From Candidatus Dormiibacterota bacterium (GTDB taxonomy: Bacteria > Chloroflexota > Dormibacteria > Aeolococcales > Aeolococcaceae), in the NCBI GenBank assembly GCA_019245575.1, contig JAFARE010000042.1, positions 1-35,220 of the forward strand: a stretch of 35,220 nt of DNA, in the 5' to 3' direction. Positions 7,419 through 15,547 of the stretch are shown here, piece by piece (the stretch's first letter is position 1; the number at the start of each line of letters is the position of its first letter). The position numbers and the translations under genes are program-made. The notes under the pieces are model-generated. The model made no database searches. It was not told where the DNA came from and worked only from the letters and a program-made list of their open reading frames with translations.

Positions 7419-8458
7419 GCCTGCGCCACGGTGACGACATCGATCAACCGCCGCGCAACCGCGGCCGGCGCGAATGCCGCCACGCGCTGCGGATTGACCG
7501 CGGCGGCCCGCTCCTGCACGTCCGTGTCCAGGGCCGCGACGACCGCCGCGGACAGCGCGCCGACGTCGCCCTCCGCGACCGCGCTGCACACCCCACCCGA
7601 CGTGATCTCCGGGAGTGCGCCCGCGTCCGCCACCACCACTGGGAGGCCCGTGGCCATCGCCTCCACCACCGCATAGCCGAACGTCTCCTGCGCGCTGGGC
7701 AGGCAGAACGCGCCGGCACGCGCGTGCAGCTCCTGCACCTCGCGGGGCTCGAGGTGCCCGTGCACGAAGCAGCCCGCGAGCCCGCGCGCCATGCGGGCGA
7801 TGCGGTGCAGCTCCGGGCCGGCGCCCGCGATGTCGAGGTGCGCGTCCGGCACGGCGCGCCGCACCGCCGGCCACGCTCGCACCAGATCCTCCACGCGCTT
7901 GCGCGGATACAGGTGCGCGACGCACAGCACTCGGTGCGGGTTGCGCGCGCGCAGCGGCAGCGTCGCGCGCCACGCGTCGAGGTCGAAGGGCTCAGGGATG
8001 ACGTTGACCCGGCGCGGGTCGACGCCGTAGTGCGCGACGACGGCCGTCATCGCGAAGCGCGACGGCACCACGACCTCGTCAGCCCCGCGCGCTCCCTCGG
8101 CCTCCCAGCGCGCATGCGCCTGCAGCACGCGACGGGTCAGGCCGCGCTCATGCTCCGCGGCTCCGGCGAAGAACGCCTTGACCAGCGCCACAAACGGCAC
8201 GCCGGCAGCAGCCGCGGCGCGCCGGCCGTCACCGTTGACGCCGAGGGCTGCGTCGATACCGGTGAACGCGCCGTCATGGTGAGCGTGGTTGAAGCGGCTG
8301 CGCGCGTACGTCTGACTGGGCCAGATGCGCCGCGGCTGCACCACGCTGGTTGCCACACCGGAGGACTGCAGGGCGGCTCGCAGATTGCGCACCGCAAGCG
8401 CGGTGCCCGACCCGCGCTCGACGTCCGCGGCCTCCGACGTCAGAACGACTAAGCGCAC
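7367..8458 (-). CDS. GT4-family glycosyltransferase
   Basis: 363 residues from GTG 8458 (VRLVVLTSEAADVERGSG), the first start that does not fall inside the tRNA ending at 8468. It shows the GT-B fold of family 4: an N-terminal Gly loop (ERGSGTALAVRNL), a linker YGVDPRRVNVIPEPFD, and the donor-site motif ETFGYAVVEAMATGLPVVV (E-x7-E). Such enzymes move a sugar from a nucleotide donor to a lipid or sugar acceptor at the membrane; the acceptor cannot be read from sequence. Only nine bases separate the tRNA 3' end from the start codon, so there is no room for a normal Shine-Dalgarno site outside the tRNA. Co-transcription with the tRNA and alcohol dehydrogenase is likely. Confidence 0.85.
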   Translation of the reverse strand: MRLVVLTSEAADVERGSGTALAVRNLRAALQSSGVATSVVQPRRIWPSQTYARSRFNHAHHDGAFTGIDAALGVNGDGRRAAAAAGVPFVALVKAFFAGAAEHERGLTRRVLQAHARWEAEGARGADEVVVPSRFAMTAVVAHYGVDPRRVNVIPEPFDLDAWRATLPLRARNPHRVLCVAHLYPRKRVEDLVRAWPAVRRAVPDAHLDIAGAGPELHRIARMARGLAGCFVHGHLEPREVQELHARAGAFCLPSAQETFGYAVVEAMATGLPVVVADAGALPEITSGGVCSAVAEGDVGALSAAVVAALDTDVQERAAAVNPQRVAAFAPAAVARRLIDVVTVAQAQRRAGGSESRASTSSR

Positions 8459-8467
8459 GGCGTGGAG

Positions 8468-8540
8468 TCCCAGGGGATGGAGTCGAACCATCGGTACACG
8501 GTTTTACAGACCGCTGCCTTGACCACTTGGCTACCCTGGG
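8468..8540 (-). tRNA. tRNA-Tyr (GTA), short variable loop, C1:G72
   Basis: A 73-nt cloverleaf on minus. The acceptor CCCAGGG/CCCTGGG pairs perfectly with C1:G72 and A73. The D arm is GCC/GGC, the anticodon stem GCGGT/ACCGT has loop CTGTAAA (anticodon GTA, Tyr), the variable loop is five nt (GTACC) and the T arm is GATGG/CCATC with loop TTCGACT. CCA is not encoded. A possible -10, TAAACT (8549-8554), lies eight nt before the 5' end. Bacterial tRNA-Tyr is normally class II with a long variable arm and G1:C72. The short arm and C1:G72 are archaeal/eukaryotic-type features. Confidence 0.9.
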
Positions 8541-8558
8541 TTGCTTCGAGTTTAAGGC

Positions 8559-9602
8559 CTAGGGAGTCAGCACCACCTTCAGCGCCTCTCGCGACTCGAA
8601 GAGCTCGTAGCCGCGCACCGCGTCGTCCAGCTTCATGCGGTGGGAGATGATGTCGTCGGGGTGCACACGGCCCGAGTCGATCATCTCCAGCGCTTCGTCC
8701 CAGCGACCCGGGATGTTGGCGGTGCCGCAGAACTTGAGGTCCACCGCGCGCACGAAGGTGAGGTTCAGCGCCATCGGCAGGTCGGGGTCGCCGTGCACGC
8801 CGATGACGCTGATGCGACCGCCGGGACGCACCATGTCGATGGAGTCCAGCAGCGCCGGAACCGAGCCCACGCATTCCACCACCTCGTCGGCGCCGCGGCC
8901 CTCGGTGATGTCCTGGATGTGCGAGGGCGCGTGCACTTGCGTGCCGTCAACCGGGATTGCGCCGAAGGTCTGGGCCATCTCCAGGCGCTGCGACACCGTG
9001 TCGATCGCGTAGATCTTCTCCGGGCCGAAGCTCTTCGCCGCGAGGATGGCCATCAGGCCGACAGGGCCGCAGCCGACGACGGCGACGGTGTCGCCCTGCT
9101 TGATCTGCGCTTCGGAAGCGGCGTCGTAGCCGGTGGTGAAGATGTCGCCGGCGAAGATCGCGTGCTCGTCGGTGAGGTGTGAGTGCACCGTGTGCAGCGT
9201 CAGGTCGGCATTGGGCACGCGCACGTACTCCGCCTGCGCACCCGCGACGTCCCCGAGGAACGAGCCATAGCCGAACACTCGCTGGTCCGGGCAGCGGCTG
9301 AAGAGTCCGCGCCCGCAGAACCAGCATTCGCCGCAGGGGATGAGGAATGAGCCGACCACGCGGTCGCCCTCGTGCACGCGGGTCACGTCGGGGCCTGTCT
9401 CCTCGACGACACCGACGAACTCGTGCCCCAGGACGCCGCCCGGGTTCATCCCCGGGATGCGCCCGTTGAGCACGTGCAGGTCACTGCCGCAGATGGCTGA
9501 CGTGGTGATGCGGACCAGCGCGTCGCGGCTGTCCTCGATTCCCGGTTTCGGCACGTCCTCGACGGCAATGGATCCGTAGTCTTTGAAGACGAGCGCCCGC
9601 AT
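8559..9602 (-). CDS. Zinc-dependent alcohol dehydrogenase (MDR family)
   Basis: 347 residues, the usual length for medium-chain dehydrogenases. The catalytic-zinc region ICGSDLHVLNG and GHEFVGVVEETGPDV is present. The structural-zinc cysteines appear as CGECWFCGRGLFSRC, and the Rossmann motif is VVGCGPVGLMAILAA with an acidic residue (AID) after beta2, suggesting NAD(H). It resembles the glutathione-independent formaldehyde/threonine-dehydrogenase-like branch, but the substrate is not evident. Its ATG shares one base with the stop of a 115-aa gene (TGATG on minus), so they are coupled. tRNA-Tyr begins 18 bp downstream on the same strand. Confidence 0.93.
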   Translation of the reverse strand: MRALVFKDYGSIAVEDVPKPGIEDSRDALVRITTSAICGSDLHVLNGRIPGMNPGGVLGHEFVGVVEETGPDVTRVHEGDRVVGSFLIPCGECWFCGRGLFSRCPDQRVFGYGSFLGDVAGAQAEYVRVPNADLTLHTVHSHLTDEHAIFAGDIFTTGYDAASEAQIKQGDTVAVVGCGPVGLMAILAAKSFGPEKIYAIDTVSQRLEMAQTFGAIPVDGTQVHAPSHIQDITEGRGADEVVECVGSVPALLDSIDMVRPGGRISVIGVHGDPDLPMALNLTFVRAVDLKFCGTANIPGRWDEALEMIDSGRVHPDDIISHRMKLDDAVRGYELFESREALKVVLTP

Positions 9603-9949
9603 CAGTGGCCGCCCAGCTCCAGCTGCTTGCTGGAGCGGCGGGCGCGGCCCTCGACGTTCTCCTCTTCCTCCGCCGCCTGGCGCTGGATGATGCGGTCGCG
9701 AAGCTCCTCCTCGAGGTCGCCGCCGCGCTCGTCGTCGCGGCGCAGCCAGAACGGGATGCGCTCCGGCTCGCCAGCCGCGACAGCCTTCGCCTGCGCCTCG
9801 AGGTACGCGCGCAGCGCGGCGTCGACGGCGAGGTCGAGCGAGCTCCCGCCTGCGGTCAGCTGCGTCGCCAGCTCCTGGTCGACCAGGACGCTGTTCGCCG
9901 CAGGCGCGGGCGCCGGTTTGGCGCCGAAAAGCCGGCCAAGCCAGGACAT
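9602..9949 (-). CDS. Hypothetical 115-aa protein upstream of the alcohol dehydrogenase
   Basis: MSWLGRLFGAKPAPAPAANS begins a short amphipathic N-terminus and Pro/Ala linker. A helical middle (LDLAVDAALRAYLEAQAKAV) and a strongly charged C-terminus (DLEEELRDRIIQRQAAEEEE, then basic residues) follow. No signal peptide, cysteine or known motif is seen. The gene is translationally coupled to the dehydrogenase by a one-base stop/start overlap. TAGACT on minus (9959-9964) lies nine nt before the ATG, suggesting a very short or absent leader. Not recognised. Confidence 0.65.
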   Translation of the reverse strand: MSWLGRLFGAKPAPAPAANSVLVDQELATQLTAGGSSLDLAVDAALRAYLEAQAKAVAAGEPERIPFWLRRDDERGGDLEEELRDRIIQRQAAEEEENVEGRARRSSKQLELGGH

Positions 9950-9958
9950 CTCCGGGCG

Positions 9959-10011
9959 AGTCTACGCACCCGGCATGGTCCGCACGGTGGGCGTCCGGGC
10001 GCTGCTACCGT
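9959..10011. promoter_or_regulatory. Divergent leaderless-type promoters
   Basis: On minus, TAGACT (9959-9964) stands nine nt before ATG 9949. On plus, TACCGT (10006-10011) stands seven nt before ATG 10019. Both fit a TAnnnT -10 whose start site would fall at or next to the initiation codon. Clear -35 boxes are not seen. Confidence 0.5.
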
Positions 10012-10018
10012 TCCGGCC

Positions 10019-10654
10019 ATGGCCACCGCCACCAAGGCGCCCGTCAAGCCCGCCACGCGGTCCGCGCCGCGCATGGACTGGACAGGCAACAAGGAGGCGG
10101 ACCGTCTGGTGGGCGAGAATCCGCTCGCGCTGCTCATCGGGTTCTGCCTGGATCAGCAGGTACCCGTCGAGTGGGCGTTCATGGGCCCGCTTCGCGTTCG
10201 CGAACGGCTGGGCACGCTGGACGCGAAGCGGCTTGCGCGCATGGACCCCTCGAAGGTCGAGACGGCGTTTCGAACGCCGCCGGCGCTGCACCGCTATCCG
10301 GGCAGCATGGCGCAGCGCGTGCAGGGCCTCTGCGCGGTCGTGGCCGAGCAGTACGGCGGGGACGCGAGCCGCATCTGGCGCGAGGCCGCGGACGCGCGCG
10401 AGCTGCAGCGCCGTTTCGCGGCGCTGCCCGGCTTCGGCCCGATGAAGGCGCGGATCATGGTCGGCGTCGTGGCCAAGCAGCTGGGCGTGAAACCGGCGGG
10501 GTGGAAGGAGATCGCCCCGGAGTGGCCCACCCTCGCCGACGTGCACACCGTCAAGGAGCGCGAGGACTACCAGGCGCAGAAGCGAGCGTTCAAGGCCTCG
10601 CTGCGCGCGCAGCAAGAGCCAGGAGACCCACCGGCGAAGCGTGCCCGGCGCTGA
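10019..10654 (+). CDS. HhH-GPD family DNA repair-like protein
   Basis: 211 residues from ATG 10019. DPLALLIGF-type start (ENPLALLIGFCLDQQVPVEWAF), PPALHRYPGSMAQRVQGL and a helix-hairpin-helix LPGFGPMKARIMVGVVAKQLG identify the short HhH-GPD family common in Actinobacteria. The family has the fold of base-excision DNA glycosylases. The iron-sulfur cysteines of endonuclease III/MutY are missing (only two scattered Cys), and the catalytic Lys/Asp pair is not obvious, so glycosylase activity is uncertain. A basic tail (PPAKRARR) could bind DNA. An MBL-fold gene overlaps its 3' end by 14 bp, suggesting one transcription unit. Confidence 0.85.
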   Translation: MATATKAPVKPATRSAPRMDWTGNKEADRLVGENPLALLIGFCLDQQVPVEWAFMGPLRVRERLGTLDAKRLARMDPSKVETAFRTPPALHRYPGSMAQRVQGLCAVVAEQYGGDASRIWREAADARELQRRFAALPGFGPMKARIMVGVVAKQLGVKPAGWKEIAPEWPTLADVHTVKEREDYQAQKRAFKASLRAQQEPGDPPAKRARR

Positions 10655-11294
10655 GGTCTCCGTCCTCGAGGACGGCGGCGTTCGCATCGTGAAGGTCGGG
10701 CCGATGGGTCCGTACGACAACAACGCCTACATCGTTCGCGACGTCGCCGCCGGCGAGTCGCTGCTCGTGGACATGCCGCTGGAGGAGCAGCCGCTGCTGG
10801 ACGCGATCGCCGCCGAGGGCGCCGTGCGCACCATCGTCGCAACGCACTGGCATCCGGACCATTGGATGACGTACGACGCGGTGCGCGCGGCGACATCCGC
10901 GCCCGTCCTGGTGGGCGGCGCGGAGATCAAGGTTCCCGAGGCGCGCATCGACGGACGCCTCGACGACGGCGCCGAGGTGCGCGTGGGCAGCGTGCGCGTG
11001 CAGGTCATCCACACGCCGGGGCACACGCCCGGAAGCATCTCGCTCCGAGCCGGCCGCGCGCTCATCAGTGGCGACACACTCTTCGGCGGCGGACCGGGCA
11101 AGACCTTCGCCGCCGGCGACCTGGAGACCCTGCTGGCGACGATCCAGGCGAGGCTGCTGCCGCTCCCACCCGACACGCTCGTGCTGCCGGGGCACGGCGG
11201 CAACACGACGATCGGGGCGAGCCGCGACGGCGTCGCCGAGTACCTGCGCCACCCGAAGCCGGCCGGCTTCTACGGCGACGTCACCTGGTCCTGA
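10641..11294 (+). CDS. MBL-fold metallohydrolase
   Basis: 217 residues from GTG 10641. The dinuclear-zinc motif H-x-H-x-D-H is clear in THWHPDHW, followed by HTPGHTPGSISL, the Asp bridge in ISGDTLFGG and the last His in LPGHGG. This order is that of glyoxalase II-like/MBL hydrolases. The segment GGGPGKTF resembles the loop seen in glyoxalase II-like members. The substrate (thioester, lactone or other) cannot be told. It overlaps the HhH-GPD gene by 14 bp and converges with the sensor kinase, whose 3' end overlaps it by 25 bp. Confidence 0.9.
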   Translation: MPGAEVSVLEDGGVRIVKVGPMGPYDNNAYIVRDVAAGESLLVDMPLEEQPLLDAIAAEGAVRTIVATHWHPDHWMTYDAVRAATSAPVLVGGAEIKVPEARIDGRLDDGAEVRVGSVRVQVIHTPGHTPGSISLRAGRALISGDTLFGGGPGKTFAAGDLETLLATIQARLLPLPPDTLVLPGHGGNTTIGASRDGVAEYLRHPKPAGFYGDVTWS

Positions 11295-13405
11295 GCGTCC
11301 GGTTCTGCCAAGGGCACGCGCCCGCGCACCACGGTGCCGCCGCCGTCGCCGCGGCACACCTCAATGTCGCCGCCCAGCGCGGCGACGCGGTCGCGCATGT
11401 TCTGCATGCCTGAGCCCGCGCGCGCCCGCTCCGGATCGATACCGACACCATTGTCAGAAACACTGAACGCGAGTTCCGCGCCGGTCTGTCGCAGAGCCAC
11501 CGTCGCGTGCGTGGCCTGCGCGTGCTTGACCATGTTCTGCAGCGCCTCCATGCAGCAGAAGTAGACCGCCGCTTCAAGCGCTTCGGGCTGCCGCTCCACA
11601 CCGGCGGCGGTGACGTCCACGTCGAGCGGCAGGCGGCGCACATGCGCCCGCAGCGCGGCGGCCACGCCCGACTCGGCGAGGATCGGCGGGTAGATGCCGT
11701 GGGCCAGCTCGCGCAGCGTCTCCAGCGCGTCGCCGGCCTCGTGGCTGAGCTCCTCGAGCATGGTCATGGCGCGCGCCGGGTCCTTCTGCCCCATGGCGCG
11801 GGCCAGGTCCAGCTTGATCTTGAGGGCAACGATCTGCTGCTGCGCGCCGTCGTGGAGATCCCGCTCCAGCCGCCGCCGGGCGATGTCCTGCGCGGCCACG
11901 ATGCGCTGCCGTGATGCGGTCAGCTCGGCCAGGCGTTCGGTGAGCTCGGCGGTCAGCCGCTCGTTGCGCAGGGCCAGCGCGGCCTCGTGCGCCACGTCGC
12001 CGAGCAGCCGCACCTCAACCGGCGTCAGCGGGTCGCGCTTCCGCAGTGCGAGCACGCCCAGCACCTCGCCCTGGTGCACCACCGGGACGCTGGCCGCCGC
12101 ATCGGGAATGTCGGGCACCTGTCCGGCGAAGCGCAGTGGCCGCATGGGCACGTCGGTGACGGGCCACGTCGCCGTGCGATGCAGCTCGTCGTTGACGTGC
12201 AGCCAGACCTCCGCCCGGTCCGCCTCGGTGCCCTCGGCCAGCACGCGAGCCATGCGCTGCGGCAGCTCGTACAGCTCCGACACCGACTTGCTGAACTGCG
12301 ACAGCACCTGGTACGGCGTGGCGCGACGCCCGTACACGAGGCGGTTGGCCAGCCGCTGCAGGCGGCTGCGCAGCGGCTGGAACGCGACGGCGAGCACCGC
12401 GGCCACGACGAACGGAATCGCACGGTCGGCATTCGAGGGGTTGATGCGTGTGCCGACCGTGACCACGACGATGATGTACACCGCCGTGATGAGCACGACG
12501 AGCGCGCCGTACACGATCGCGCGGCGCAGCACGACATCGATGTCGTACAGGCGGTAGCGCAGCACCGCCACGCCGATCGACACCGGAATCGCCGTCAGGG
12601 CCACGGGGATCAGCACGTCGAAGTACGGGTTGAAGACGACCGTGTTGGTGTGGAACACGCCGAAGCTCACCGCCGTGCCGGCCAGCGCCACCACGGCCAC
12701 AAGCCCGACAGCGAAGCCGAACCACGCGATCTGCTGCCGCTCGTGCATCCCGGCGCGCCGGTACCGCACGACCACGCTGGCAACGGCCAGGCCGCCGGTG
12801 GCCAGGTCGATGGCCTGACCCAGGTAGTTCAGGGCATCCACCCCGGTCCCGGACCCGACCGCCACACACGTCACGCTCAGTGCCAGGAATGGCAGCAACA
12901 GGCGCCACCGCGGCGAGAGCAGCCGGCCGTCTGGAAATACGAGTGGCAGCACCACAACCATGAGCAGCAGCGGCACGAGCCATTCCCAGCCGGTGAGCCA
13001 CTCGGCGACACCGCGGCCCGGCAGCCGGTGCGGCCCATACGCCGCGTAGTTCGCGTACGCGCCGACGAAGACCTCGAAGCCCACCAGCGCGCCGATGGCG
13101 CACGCGACCCAACCCACGCGGTTGCCCGGACGGCGCCACACGATCAGCGCGCCGACGACGACGAACGCCTGGGCGTAGATGGGGCTGAGACGGAAGTACC
13201 AGCCGTCCGCGGCCGCGCGCAGCCCGGCCGGCATTGCCGACGCCGGCGTCGCGCCCGCCAGACCCGACCCGGCGCCGAGCAGAACGAAGGTGAGGATCGC
13301 GACGGCCCAGGCCAGCCAGGTGCGGGCGCGGTCGCCGAGGCGCCGCCCACCCGGCTGCGCCACCCGGACAATCGCCGGAGCGGCCGCGGTCGGCGTGCTC
13401 GTCAC
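11270..13405 (-). CDS. Membrane sensor histidine kinase (HisKA_3/NarL type) with GAF-like domain
   Basis: 711 residues from GTG 13405. About eight to ten transmembrane helices fill the first ~330 residues, ending with LRYRLYDIDVVLRRAIVYGAL, a segment common in actinobacterial and Chloroflexi kinases. A GAF-like domain lies at about 360-470 (HQGEVLGVLAL), then a short coiled coil. The HisKA_3 box ERDLHDGAQQQ has the phosphoacceptor His518. The ATPase has the N box EALQNMVKHA (about 619-628) and G1 DNGVG (Asp651). The family phosphorylates LuxR/NarL-type regulators, but none is adjacent, so this is an orphan kinase here. Its promoter is divergent from the MerR gene. The ligand is unknown. Confidence 0.92.
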   Translation of the reverse strand: MTSTPTAAAPAIVRVAQPGGRRLGDRARTWLAWAVAILTFVLLGAGSGLAGATPASAMPAGLRAAADGWYFRLSPIYAQAFVVVGALIVWRRPGNRVGWVACAIGALVGFEVFVGAYANYAAYGPHRLPGRGVAEWLTGWEWLVPLLLMVVVLPLVFPDGRLLSPRWRLLLPFLALSVTCVAVGSGTGVDALNYLGQAIDLATGGLAVASVVVRYRRAGMHERQQIAWFGFAVGLVAVVALAGTAVSFGVFHTNTVVFNPYFDVLIPVALTAIPVSIGVAVLRYRLYDIDVVLRRAIVYGALVVLITAVYIIVVVTVGTRINPSNADRAIPFVVAAVLAVAFQPLRSRLQRLANRLVYGRRATPYQVLSQFSKSVSELYELPQRMARVLAEGTEADRAEVWLHVNDELHRTATWPVTDVPMRPLRFAGQVPDIPDAAASVPVVHQGEVLGVLALRKRDPLTPVEVRLLGDVAHEAALALRNERLTAELTERLAELTASRQRIVAAQDIARRRLERDLHDGAQQQIVALKIKLDLARAMGQKDPARAMTMLEELSHEAGDALETLRELAHGIYPPILAESGVAAALRAHVRRLPLDVDVTAAGVERQPEALEAAVYFCCMEALQNMVKHAQATHATVALRQTGAELAFSVSDNGVGIDPERARAGSGMQNMRDRVAALGGDIEVCRGDGGGTVVRGRVPLAEPDAQDQVTSP

Positions 13406-13411
13406 TCGTGC

Positions 13412-13451
13412 ATGCTAGCCGCAGCCCAAGAATGTAAAGCGTCGCTTGACA
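13412..13451. promoter_or_regulatory. Divergent kinase/MerR promoter region with palindrome
   Basis: For the kinase, TAGCAT on minus (13412-13417) lies six nt before GTG 13405, a leaderless arrangement. Towards the MerR gene there is a perfect TTGACA (13446-13451) without an obvious -10 at normal spacing. The palindrome AAGCG-T-CGCTT (13437-13447) overlaps it. MerR proteins typically act at promoters with abnormal spacing, so this could be the MerR operator. This is inference. Confidence 0.45.
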
Positions 13452-13480
13452 CTTGAGGGCCGGGTCGCCACCATCCGTCC

Positions 13481-14188
13481 ATGCGCTTCCCCTACCGCAT
13501 GCGCGACCTGGTCCGCCTCACCGGCGTCGCCGCACCTACGATCCACTTCTACGCGCAGCAGGGCTTGCTGCCGCCCCCGCGCAAGACGGCCGACAACCAG
13601 GCCATGTACGCCTCGGGCACGGTCGATCGCGTGCGCTGGATCAAGGCGCTGCAGACCGAGCTCCGCCTGTCGCTGCGTGGCATCGGGTCGATCCTGGAGC
13701 GCTGGGGGCAGCTCCCGGTCGAGGAGATCCGGGCCCTGCAGGCGGTGGGCCGGCTGCTGGAGGAGCCCGACCCCGCCGCGCCGGGCGATGCGTTGCGCGC
13801 GGCGCGCGAGCGTCTCAGCGCGCACGACTTCGAAGCCCTGGCGGCCCTCGGCGTCATCCGGCCGCAGGGTGCGTCGAGCAGCGACCTGCGCGTGCTCGAG
13901 CTGGTCGCCGCAATGCGCGCCGCGGGCTTCACGGAGGAGGCCGGCTTCAGCATCGAGAACATCGCCGTGTACCGCGACGCGGTGGAGCGGCTCGTCACCG
14001 ACGAGCTCTCGCGCATCGTCGAGCCGGTCCTCGACCGTCACGACGCGGCCACGCTGAGCGACTTCGTCAACAGCGGCCTGCCACTGGCCAACCAGCTCCT
14101 GTCGCTGCTGCATCACCGCGCGGTGCAGAACGAGCTGCAGCGGTACCTCGACATCGAACGCCCGGAGACAGCGGTGAGCAGCGCATGA
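13481..14188 (+). CDS. MerR-family transcriptional regulator
   Basis: 235 residues from ATG 13481. The N-terminal MerR winged HTH is clear: MRDLVRLTGVAAPTIHFYAQQGLLPPPRKT, then YASGTVDRVRWIKALQTEL and a dimerisation helix. The long C-terminal part (about 110-235) is mostly helical, without metal-binding cysteines, so a metal ligand is unlikely; a lipid or aromatic ligand is possible, as in multidrug-type MerR proteins. The diiron ferritin-like oxidase gene begins 22 bp after its stop, so the two are probably one operon and the oxidase is the likely regulatory target. The upstream region has TTGACA and a short palindrome. Confidence 0.9.
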   Translation: MRFPYRMRDLVRLTGVAAPTIHFYAQQGLLPPPRKTADNQAMYASGTVDRVRWIKALQTELRLSLRGIGSILERWGQLPVEEIRALQAVGRLLEEPDPAAPGDALRAARERLSAHDFEALAALGVIRPQGASSSDLRVLELVAAMRAAGFTEEAGFSIENIAVYRDAVERLVTDELSRIVEPVLDRHDAATLSDFVNSGLPLANQLLSLLHHRAVQNELQRYLDIERPETAVSSA

Positions 14189-14210
14189 ACGCGGAGGCAT
14201 CAAAACGGGG

Positions 14211-15287
14211 ATGAGCACACGGGTCTACACACTGCCGGTGGAGCAGACGCGCTGGCGTGTCGACGGCGGCGCCGAGACGGTGTTCACCTGGGAGTACGAC
14301 GAGGGACGCGACCGGCTGCTCAACCTCTACGAGAAGGGCAAGAGCAAGCAGTGGAACAGCCGCGAGCGCATCGACTGGTCGATCCCGGTGGACAAGGACA
14401 ACCCCATCGGCGGACCCGAGGCGTACGTGCCCATCTACGGGTCCGACATCTGGGACAGGATGGGGCAGCAGGACCGCAATCGCCTGTTCCACCACATGGC
14501 GTCGTGGCAGTTCTCCCAGTTCCTGCACGGAGAGCAGGGCGCGCTCATCTGCGCGTCGAAGATCGTGCAGACCGTTCCCGACATCGACAGCAAGTTCTAC
14601 GCTGCGACGCAGGTCGTGGACGAGGCACGCCACGTGGAGACGTACTCGCGCTTCCTGCAGGAGAAGCTGGAGCTGGCGTATCCCATCAACCAGCATCTGA
14701 AGGCGCTGCTCGACGACGTGGTCACCGACTCGCGCTGGGACATGACATACCTGGGCATGCAGGTGCTCATCGAGGGGCTGGCCCTGGCTGCGTTCGGCCT
14801 GATCCGCGACATCGCGGAGAACTCGCTGGCGCGAGCCGTCAACGCGTACGTGATGGAGGACGAGGCGCGCCATGTGGCGTTCGGCCGGCTCGCCCTGCGC
14901 GACCTCTATCCCCAGCTCAGCCAGCGCGAGCGCGACGAGCGCGAGGAGTTCTGTGTCGACGCGTGCTATCTGATGCGCGACCGGTTCCTCGCCGAGGAGC
15001 TTTGGGCCAACCTGGGACTGCCCGTCGACGAGTGCCTCGAGTACGTGGGCACGTCCGAGGCGCAGATGCAGTTCCGCAGCCTCCTGTTCACCCGCATCGT
15101 GCCCACGCTCAAGGACATCGGGCTCTTCGGTGACCGGGTGCGCCGGGCCTTCGGCGACATGGGTGTGCTCGGCTACAGCGAGGTGGACCTTGACACCGTC
15201 ATGGCCGCCGACGAGCGCGCCGCGGGCGAGATCGACGCCGCCAGGCAGAGGCAGGTGGACGCGACCATCGCCGCGGCCACCGCCTGA
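14211..15287 (+). CDS. Ferritin-like diiron oxidase/oxygenase
   Basis: 358 residues from ATG 14211. Two sets of diiron ligands are visible: Glu108 (HGEQGAL), Glu138 and His141 (DEARHVETY), Glu188 (IEGLALAAF), Glu218 and His221 (EDEARHVAF). This is the E...ExxH pair repeated in a four-helix bundle, as in ribonucleotide reductase R2-like oxidases, acyl-ACP desaturases and arylamine N-oxygenases. No R2 radical-tyrosine context is evident. Length and motifs fit the uncharacterised actinobacterial ferritin-like oxidase group. It should activate O2 on an organic substrate, perhaps lipid or aromatic. It is coupled to an upstream MerR regulator. Substrate unknown. Confidence 0.85.
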   Translation: MSTRVYTLPVEQTRWRVDGGAETVFTWEYDEGRDRLLNLYEKGKSKQWNSRERIDWSIPVDKDNPIGGPEAYVPIYGSDIWDRMGQQDRNRLFHHMASWQFSQFLHGEQGALICASKIVQTVPDIDSKFYAATQVVDEARHVETYSRFLQEKLELAYPINQHLKALLDDVVTDSRWDMTYLGMQVLIEGLALAAFGLIRDIAENSLARAVNAYVMEDEARHVAFGRLALRDLYPQLSQRERDEREEFCVDACYLMRDRFLAEELWANLGLPVDECLEYVGTSEAQMQFRSLLFTRIVPTLKDIGLFGDRVRRAFGDMGVLGYSEVDLDTVMAADERAAGEIDAARQRQVDATIAAATA

Positions 15288-15291
15288 GCCC

Positions 15292-15504
15292 TCAGCAGTC
15301 GGTGCAGACAGCGTCGCCGGAGAGCGCCACGCGAGTGCCCTCGCGGGGCGCGCCGCTCACCGGGAGCAGCGTCGCCAGGACGCGGCGGACGCGGCCGCCA
15401 CGGCCGTTCCGGCGCGCGGCGCGGCGAGCCCGCGCCATCATCGCCTGCTGCATATGCTCCTGTTCTGCCACATGAGCCAGCTCGAGAAGCTGAAGTCCGT
15501 TCAC
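15292..15504 (-). CDS. Small basic protein, 70 aa, strongly translated
   Basis: GTG 15504 is preceded by an almost ideal Shine-Dalgarno sequence on minus, AAAGGAGGTGA (15509-15519), with a four-base spacer. A textbook promoter also fits: TTGACA (15577-15582), 17-nt spacer, TACGAT (15554-15559). This supports a real gene. The protein starts MNGLQLLELAHVAEQEHMQQ, a helix, then an arginine-rich stretch (RARRAARRNGRGGRVRR) and a tail ending CTDC. No known family is recognised. The gene is divergent from the CGNR regulator and converges with the ferritin-like gene, four bases apart. The promoter and SD are unusually strong for this window, so expression may be high. Confidence 0.7.
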   Translation of the reverse strand: MNGLQLLELAHVAEQEHMQQAMMARARRAARRNGRGGRVRRVLATLLPVSGAPREGTRVALSGDAVCTDC

Positions 15505-15547
15505 GTGGTCACCTCCTTTGTTTCGTCACCGTCGAAGCTCGGTAGAT

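Noticed and set aside
6170..8452. 760-codon open frame on plus
   Set aside because: Runs antisense through the ArsR and GT4 genes and out of frame through the PH-like gene; no domain seen.
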